From: Bacteroidia bacterium
Lineage (GTDB): Bacteria; Bacteroidota; Bacteroidia; NS11-12g; UBA9320
Assembly: GCA_018402155.1 (NCBI GenBank)
Contig: JAGYJG010000001.1
Coordinates: 694,198-758,197 of the forward strand
DNA length: 64,000 nucleotides
Direction of reading: 5' to 3'
The notes beneath the pieces are model-generated. The model was not told the origin of the DNA and did no database searches. It saw nothing but the letters and a program-made list of their open reading frames with translations. The position numbers and the translations under genes are program-made. Positions 60,151 to 64,000 of this stretch are shown one piece after another. Numbering within the stretch: position 1 is the stretch's first letter; every line of letters begins with the position of its first letter.

Positions 60151-60795
60151 TTAATTAAAGATTTTACTACCTACCCTTATCATGGTGCTACCGCAAGAAA
60201 TAGCTTGAGGGTAGTCACCACTCATTCCCATACTCAGGGTATCCCATTGGTTTTCTTCGCTGTATTTATCATAAATCAGTTTCAGCGCAGTAAATTCCTT
60301 TTCCACTTGCACCGTATTTGTGGTGTTGGTAGCCATGCCCATCAAGCCTTTACATTTTACATTTTTTAATAGTGGTAGAATATTACTGCTTAAAATATCG
60401 CTCAGCTGATGTTCGAGAAGCCCGTATTTGCTATCTTCTTGGGCAATATGTAATTGAAACAAAAACGAAATTATTCTGTCTTGCTTTTCAGCCTCTTTGT
60501 TCACTATTTGTAGTAATTTCAGGCTATCTACTGAGTGAATTAGATCTACAAAAGGAGCGATATATTTTACTTTATTAGATTGGAGATGACCAATGATGTG
60601 CCACTTTATATCTTTAGGTAATTCATTGTATTTATTGACAAGCTCTTGAACTTTATTTTCTCCAAAATCTCTTTGATCAGTTTCATAGACTTCGTGAAGT
60701 TCTGCAATTGTTCTATACTTAGAAACCACAACTAATTTAATGTTTCCTATTTCAGACCGTATTTGTTTGATATTTTCGCGTATCGAATGAGACAT
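60151..60795 (-). CDS. yggS: YggS/PLPBP-family pyridoxal-phosphate homeostasis protein
   Basis: A 214-residue PLP-binding TIM-barrel protein that buffers pyridoxal phosphate and has no known catalysis. The PLP lysine is in KLVVVSKYRT, followed by DFGENKVQELVNKY, WHIIGHLQSNKVKYI, HSVDSLKLLQIV and GLMGMATNT; SMGMSGDYPQAISCGSTMIRVGS is the phosphate-binding C-terminus. ATG at 60793-60795. Its start overlaps the start of the divergent DUF4296 gene: the two ATGs lie within nine bases. Confidence 0.93.
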   Translation of the reverse strand: MSHSIRENIKQIRSEIGNIKLVVVSKYRTIAELHEVYETDQRDFGENKVQELVNKYNELPKDIKWHIIGHLQSNKVKYIAPFVDLIHSVDSLKLLQIVNKEAEKQDRIISFLFQLHIAQEDSKYGLLEHQLSDILSSNILPLLKNVKCKGLMGMATNTTNTVQVEKEFTALKLIYDKYSEENQWDTLSMGMSGDYPQAISCGSTMIRVGSKIFN

Positions 60796-61137
60796 AAAAA
60801 AAGAACAAAAGTAATCGTAGTTTGCTTATATAGTGTGGTTAGTCTATTAAGTTGTCAAAAAGCTACTGAAAAACTCCCCGAAGGTATACTTTCTATCGAA
60901 AAAATGGCTCCTTTGGTGGCAGATCTGCAATTAATAGAGGCAGCACAAAAACAACTTAATTTGGGTTTGTCGGAGCAAAATAGAATGAGAGATACTTCTT
61001 ACCATATAATTTTTAATAAATATGGGATTGATTCTACGCTATTTGATAGTAGTATGCGCGTTTATGCGAGGCATCCACAGCTGATGGCGGATATAATGGA
61101 ACAAGCAGCAGTGCATCTAAATAAGCAAGAAAAATAG
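60787..61137 (+). CDS. DUF4296 lipoprotein
   Basis: A 116-residue putative lipoprotein. Basic N-terminus and hydrophobic stretch end in lipobox LLSC (MRHKKRTKVIVVCLYSVVSLLSC). The rest is the DUF4296 region: ILSIEKMAPLVADLQLIEAAQ, then YHIIFNKYGIDSTLFDSSMRVYARHPQLMADIMEQ. Function unknown; common in Bacteroidota. ATG 60787; a TTG at 60763 in frame is inside the divergent yggS gene and unnecessary. Its stop overlaps the GTG of mutS2 by one base (TAGTG), so they are co-transcribed. Confidence 0.8.
   Translation: MRHKKRTKVIVVCLYSVVSLLSCQKATEKLPEGILSIEKMAPLVADLQLIEAAQKQLNLGLSEQNRMRDTSYHIIFNKYGIDSTLFDSSMRVYARHPQLMADIMEQAAVHLNKQEK
60806..60813 (-). promoter_or_regulatory. yggS: -7 box of yggS, inside the divergent gene
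   Basis: On the minus strand the bases read TACTTTTG, an exact TAnnTTTG match, 10 bp before the yggS ATG and inside the first codons of the DUF4296 gene. Confidence 0.5.
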
Positions 61138-63485
61138 TGTTTTATCCAAAAAACATCAGCGAAAAGTTAGGGATGGATCTTGTAGTAAGTTCAACCTTAG
61201 ACAGGTGCTCCACTGATGCTGGGAGGGAACATGTTCATAAAATAAAATGTTCTGGGGATATATCTTTGGTGGGTTTATGGCTAGAACAGACTGAGGAGAT
61301 ACGTCAAATTCTGAACAAAGGAGAACTTTCTATTTCATTTTATATCGATTTTGATCTCTGCCTAAAAACAGCGCATATCGCAGGTTTTTTTTATGAAGTA
61401 GAGACTATACAGCAAATACAAGACTGCCTGAGGGCTTTGAAACGATTTGTTCAATTTAGCGAAGACCGAAAGACAGCGTATCCGCGTTTAGCGCAGTTAT
61501 TTGAAGATTTACATATAGATTGGTCTTTAGTAGATTCCATTGACAAGATTTTGGAGATAGATGGAGAGATAAAATCCAGTGCTTCGTTAGGTTTACAGAA
61601 AATAATAACGGCAATAAAGCGAGCGGAGAGAAACATCATTAAGAGTTCAAATCTTATTTTTTCTCAGGTTAAAGACAAAGGAATGCTTGCGGACACCGAG
61701 CTTGGTATAAAAAATGGACGTATAGTCTTGCCTGTACTATCAGAGTACAAAAGAAAGGTTACAGGTGTATTAATCGATCAATCTGGTACAGGAAAAATAT
61801 CGTATATTGAGCCTTTAGAATTGGTTGGTTTAAATAATGAGTTGGCAGAGTTACATATCAAAAAACGACAAGAGATAATTAGTATTTTACGAAAAATTAC
61901 TGCAGAAATTATCATATATCTTTCAGAGATTAATCGAGGGCTACAAAAACTTGCAGTTTATGATTTTATCAGAGCAAAGGCTCGACTTGCTCTAGACTGG
62001 GACAGCCACTTACCAAAACTGAGTAATGAAACATCTGTTTTTGGAGCAAAGCACCCGCTATTGCAAGAGCGATTAATAAAGGAGCAAAAGGATATTGTGC
62101 CACTAGATTATTTGTTCAATTATGCTCAACGGTTAATAGTAATCTCTGGGCCAAATGCTGGTGGAAAATCCGTTGCTCTAAAAACTATTGGCTTACTTCA
62201 GTTTATGTTACAGTCGGGTTTTTTAGTACCTTGCAAGTCAGAAAGTACTTTTGTTATTTTTGATAATATATTTGTGGATATGGGCGATAATCAGAGTATT
62301 GAGTCAGATTTGAGTACCTATTCCAGCCATCTAAAAGCAGCTAAGCATATTATTAATTTTTGTAATGAACAAACGATGGTGCTAATGGACGAAATAGGAA
62401 CAGGAACTGATCCTATGTTTGGTGGACCTATGGCAGAGGCGATACTCGAAGAAATTCACCGTAAAAATGCTTTTGGTGTTATTACAACTCACTTTAGTAA
62501 TATTAAAACAAAAGCTGATAAACTAGAGGGAGTATCGAATGCGGCTATGCTTTTTGACTTAGATAAACTAATCCCGCTTTACAAGTTACAAATAGGTCAA
62601 CCCGGAAGTTCTTTTGTGTATGAAGTGGCAAGTAATATTGGTTTGAATAAAACACTTATAAAACGTGCCAAACAACTTACAAATACTAAACAGTACGACT
62701 TGGATGCGTTACTAGCCGAAGTGCAATCTCAAAAAGAAAAGTTACGATTGGAGCAACAGTTAATAAATAAAAAAGCCGAAGAAGCAGCCTTGATGGAAAA
62801 GGAATATCGTCTGTTAAAAGAAGATTTAGAAGCCCAAAAGAACGAAATTATTTTGCAAGCCAACAAAGAAGCTCGAAATGCGATACTAAACGCGAATAAA
62901 GATATAGAAAAAACCATACGTCTCATCCAAGAAAATAAAGCAGATAAACTAAAAACAAAGCAAGCCAGACAAGATTTACAAAGTAAAGCTAACAGTAGTA
63001 ATGTTTTGCACCAACGTGAAGATGAGCTAAAACTTAATTTTGAAGTGGGTGATTTAGTACAAATACGTGCAACGAATACATCAGGCGAAATAGTTGCGCT
63101 GCAAAAGGATAAGGCTACACTTCAGGTGGGTACTATTACTACAAAAACCAGCATTAAAAACTTGGAGAAAATAGGTAAGAGTTCGACAAAAAAAATAAAA
63201 AAATATATAAGTAATACCTCATACTCTGAAAAGCAAGGCTCGTTTAGAATAGAAAAAGATATACGGGGTATGCGCACATTTGAGGCTCTGAAAGAGATAG
63301 ATGTATGGATAGACAATGCTATTATTTTAGGGGTGAGCACCCTACGTCTGCTGCATGGGAAAGGTAATGGCATACTAAAGGCAGAAGTTCGGAGGCATCT
63401 AAAACCTAATACAGCTATACACAGCATAACCTATGAGCGTGTAGACTTGGGAGGAGAGGGAATCAGTATTATTGAATTAAAATAA
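61137..63485 (+). CDS. mutS2: MutS2 family endonuclease (Smr domain)
   Basis: A 782-residue MutS2. Clamp and lever helices (about 100-320) are followed by the ABC ATPase: VISGPNAGGKSVALKTIG (Walker A, about 337-355), STYSSHLKAAKHII, MVLMDEIGTGTDPMFGG (Walker B) and GVITTHFSNIK (H-loop). A coiled coil (about 515-620) and a C-terminal Smr nuclease domain come next, with the typical DIRGMRTFEAL and LRLLHGKGNGILKAEVRRHL (about 710-775). In other bacteria MutS2 acts on branched DNA or on collided ribosomes. Start GTG at 61137-61139, overlapping the DUF4296 stop. The mismatch-recognition domain of MutS is absent, as expected. Confidence 0.95.
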   Translation: MFYPKNISEKLGMDLVVSSTLDRCSTDAGREHVHKIKCSGDISLVGLWLEQTEEIRQILNKGELSISFYIDFDLCLKTAHIAGFFYEVETIQQIQDCLRALKRFVQFSEDRKTAYPRLAQLFEDLHIDWSLVDSIDKILEIDGEIKSSASLGLQKIITAIKRAERNIIKSSNLIFSQVKDKGMLADTELGIKNGRIVLPVLSEYKRKVTGVLIDQSGTGKISYIEPLELVGLNNELAELHIKKRQEIISILRKITAEIIIYLSEINRGLQKLAVYDFIRAKARLALDWDSHLPKLSNETSVFGAKHPLLQERLIKEQKDIVPLDYLFNYAQRLIVISGPNAGGKSVALKTIGLLQFMLQSGFLVPCKSESTFVIFDNIFVDMGDNQSIESDLSTYSSHLKAAKHIINFCNEQTMVLMDEIGTGTDPMFGGPMAEAILEEIHRKNAFGVITTHFSNIKTKADKLEGVSNAAMLFDLDKLIPLYKLQIGQPGSSFVYEVASNIGLNKTLIKRAKQLTNTKQYDLDALLAEVQSQKEKLRLEQQLINKKAEEAALMEKEYRLLKEDLEAQKNEIILQANKEARNAILNANKDIEKTIRLIQENKADKLKTKQARQDLQSKANSSNVLHQREDELKLNFEVGDLVQIRATNTSGEIVALQKDKATLQVGTITTKTSIKNLEKIGKSSTKKIKKYISNTSYSEKQGSFRIEKDIRGMRTFEALKEIDVWIDNAIILGVSTLRLLHGKGNGILKAEVRRHLKPNTAIHSITYERVDLGGEGISIIELK

Positions 63486-63660
63486 GAATAATAGAAGATT
63501 AGATATTTTATGATTAGAGTTTTTTGTATACTGAATAGAGGATTTTTTTTGAAACCTATCGTAAATTTGAACGAGAATTGCTAAAGTTGTGTGATATAAT
63601 GTGTTCTTTGCCCAAAAATTTCCACTAAACGTCGACAACACTGTGCTTCAACATAAAAAA

Positions 63661-64000
63661 TGAAACAATTATTCAAATACGGAGATACAAAAGAATTTTA
63701 TAAAAAAGTGGGCAAAAAAGACGCTGCTATTTTTAATGGTGTAATGGTGCACCCATATTATAGTACGTACGCTTTGGCTAGAGATGCAGAGTGGACCAGC
63801 AGGCTTTTTGTCCTAGATATGAAAGAGGCAGAAGAGGAAGGAATAGGTACATTTGTAAATGTGAAACATGTATCGCCGGCCAAAATAGGCGATGAAGTAC
63901 GTTTTATTGCTGTAATACAAAGTGTAGTAAATAACGAAATAAATTGTACAATTACGGCAAGAGTAGGTATGAGGCTTATTGCAAATATAGAAACTGGGCA
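63661..64000 (+). CDS. Thioesterase-like hotdog protein (FlK type), cut by window edge
   Basis: ATG at 63661 opens a frame that runs to the window end (113 codons visible). Residues about 21-50 (KDAAIFNGVMVHPYYSTYALARDAEW) and GIGTFVNVKHVSPAKIGDEVRFIAVI followed by INCTITARVGMRLIANIE match the fluoroacetyl-CoA-specific thioesterase-like (FlK) hotdog family. The G-x-G-T-x-V-x-V-x-H-x-x-P-A segment is the family's most conserved part. Function in this organism unknown. The 170 bp between mutS2 and this gene show no clear terminator. The C-terminus is missing from the window. Confidence 0.72.

Noticed and set aside
1-64000. CRISPR array, insertion sequence, prophage or defence island
   Set aside because: No spaced direct repeats, no transposase, integrase or phage structural genes and no restriction-modification genes were seen.

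Overview
The window is AT-rich DNA from a member of the Bacteroidota; the order cannot be fixed by eye. The evidence is consistent. Three secreted proteins end in type IX secretion sorting domains (two type A, one type B 'gliding motility-associated' CTD). Several genes belong to families known mainly from Bacteroidota (DUF5606, DUF5683, DUF5686, DUF4296, the 561-aa phosphorylase-like protein, CzcA fused to TolC). Genes generally lack Shine-Dalgarno sequences. Many starts are preceded by the Bacteroidota -7 box TAnnTTTG. Gene density is high and nearly every gene is chromosomal housekeeping or cell-envelope. I see no phage, insertion sequence, integron, CRISPR array or rRNA operon.

Layout. 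0-5 kb: a C-terminal gene fragment, two tandem DoxX-like membrane proteins, a secreted PQQ-type sugar dehydrogenase homologue with a T9SS tail, an unknown integral membrane protein and a DUF3050 protein. 5-11 kb (minus): a heavy-metal efflux set made of a small His-rich protein, a CzcA-type RND pump fused to its TolC-like outer membrane factor, and a lipoprotein adaptor. 11-17 kb: htpG, a nitrilase-family amidase, map, an NFACT (Rqc2/RqcH-like) protein and tRNA-Met. 17-19 kb: three overlapping genes for a GDP-activated D-glycero-D-manno-heptose (kinase, nucleotidyltransferase, phosphatase). 19-23 kb: a giant T9SS type B adhesin-like protein. 23-27 kb (minus): an operon of a two-ring AAA+ ATPase of the CbxX/SpoVK type, a membrane glycosyltransferase and rsmG. 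27-33 kb: tRNA-Ser/Arg/Pro, uvrA, an ABC exporter and a decayed gene. 33-40 kb (minus): the phosphorylase-like protein, tRNA-Leu, tRNA-Gly, a TPMT-like methyltransferase, an outer membrane protein, a MazG-type pyrophosphohydrolase and a DUF5686 protein. 40-47 kb: gpmI, then a four-gene operon TetR / ABC protein with a badly degenerate nucleotide-binding domain / HlyD / TolC. 47-55 kb: kdsA, a DUF5606 protein, an oligopeptide-binding lipoprotein, an MBL-fold hydrolase, parA-parB-DUF5683 and a 3-hydroxyacyl-CoA dehydrogenase. 55-64 kb: valS, rplS, rplU-rpmA, a probable small RNA gene, yggS, a DUF4296 lipoprotein, mutS2 and a partial thioesterase.

Most notable. (1) uvrA has no ATG, GTG or TTG upstream of its first Walker A motif, but two ATC codons sit exactly where the protein should begin. 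A second gene (small protein before the metal pump) also has ATC where its signal peptide should start, and a lipoprotein gene has ATA there. (2) The TetR-ABC-HlyD-TolC operon has an ABC domain in which nearly every catalytic motif except Walker A is altered. It is the best candidate here for an export system with unusual mechanics. (3) The CzcA-TolC fusion keeps a signal-peptide-like segment at the junction, which suggests proteolytic release of the outer membrane part. (4) The intergenic region after rpmA holds a promoter, a stable hairpin and a terminator without an ORF, i.e. a likely unlabelled small RNA. (5) Several divergent gene pairs have start codons overlapping or a few bases apart, so that a promoter lies inside the opposite gene.
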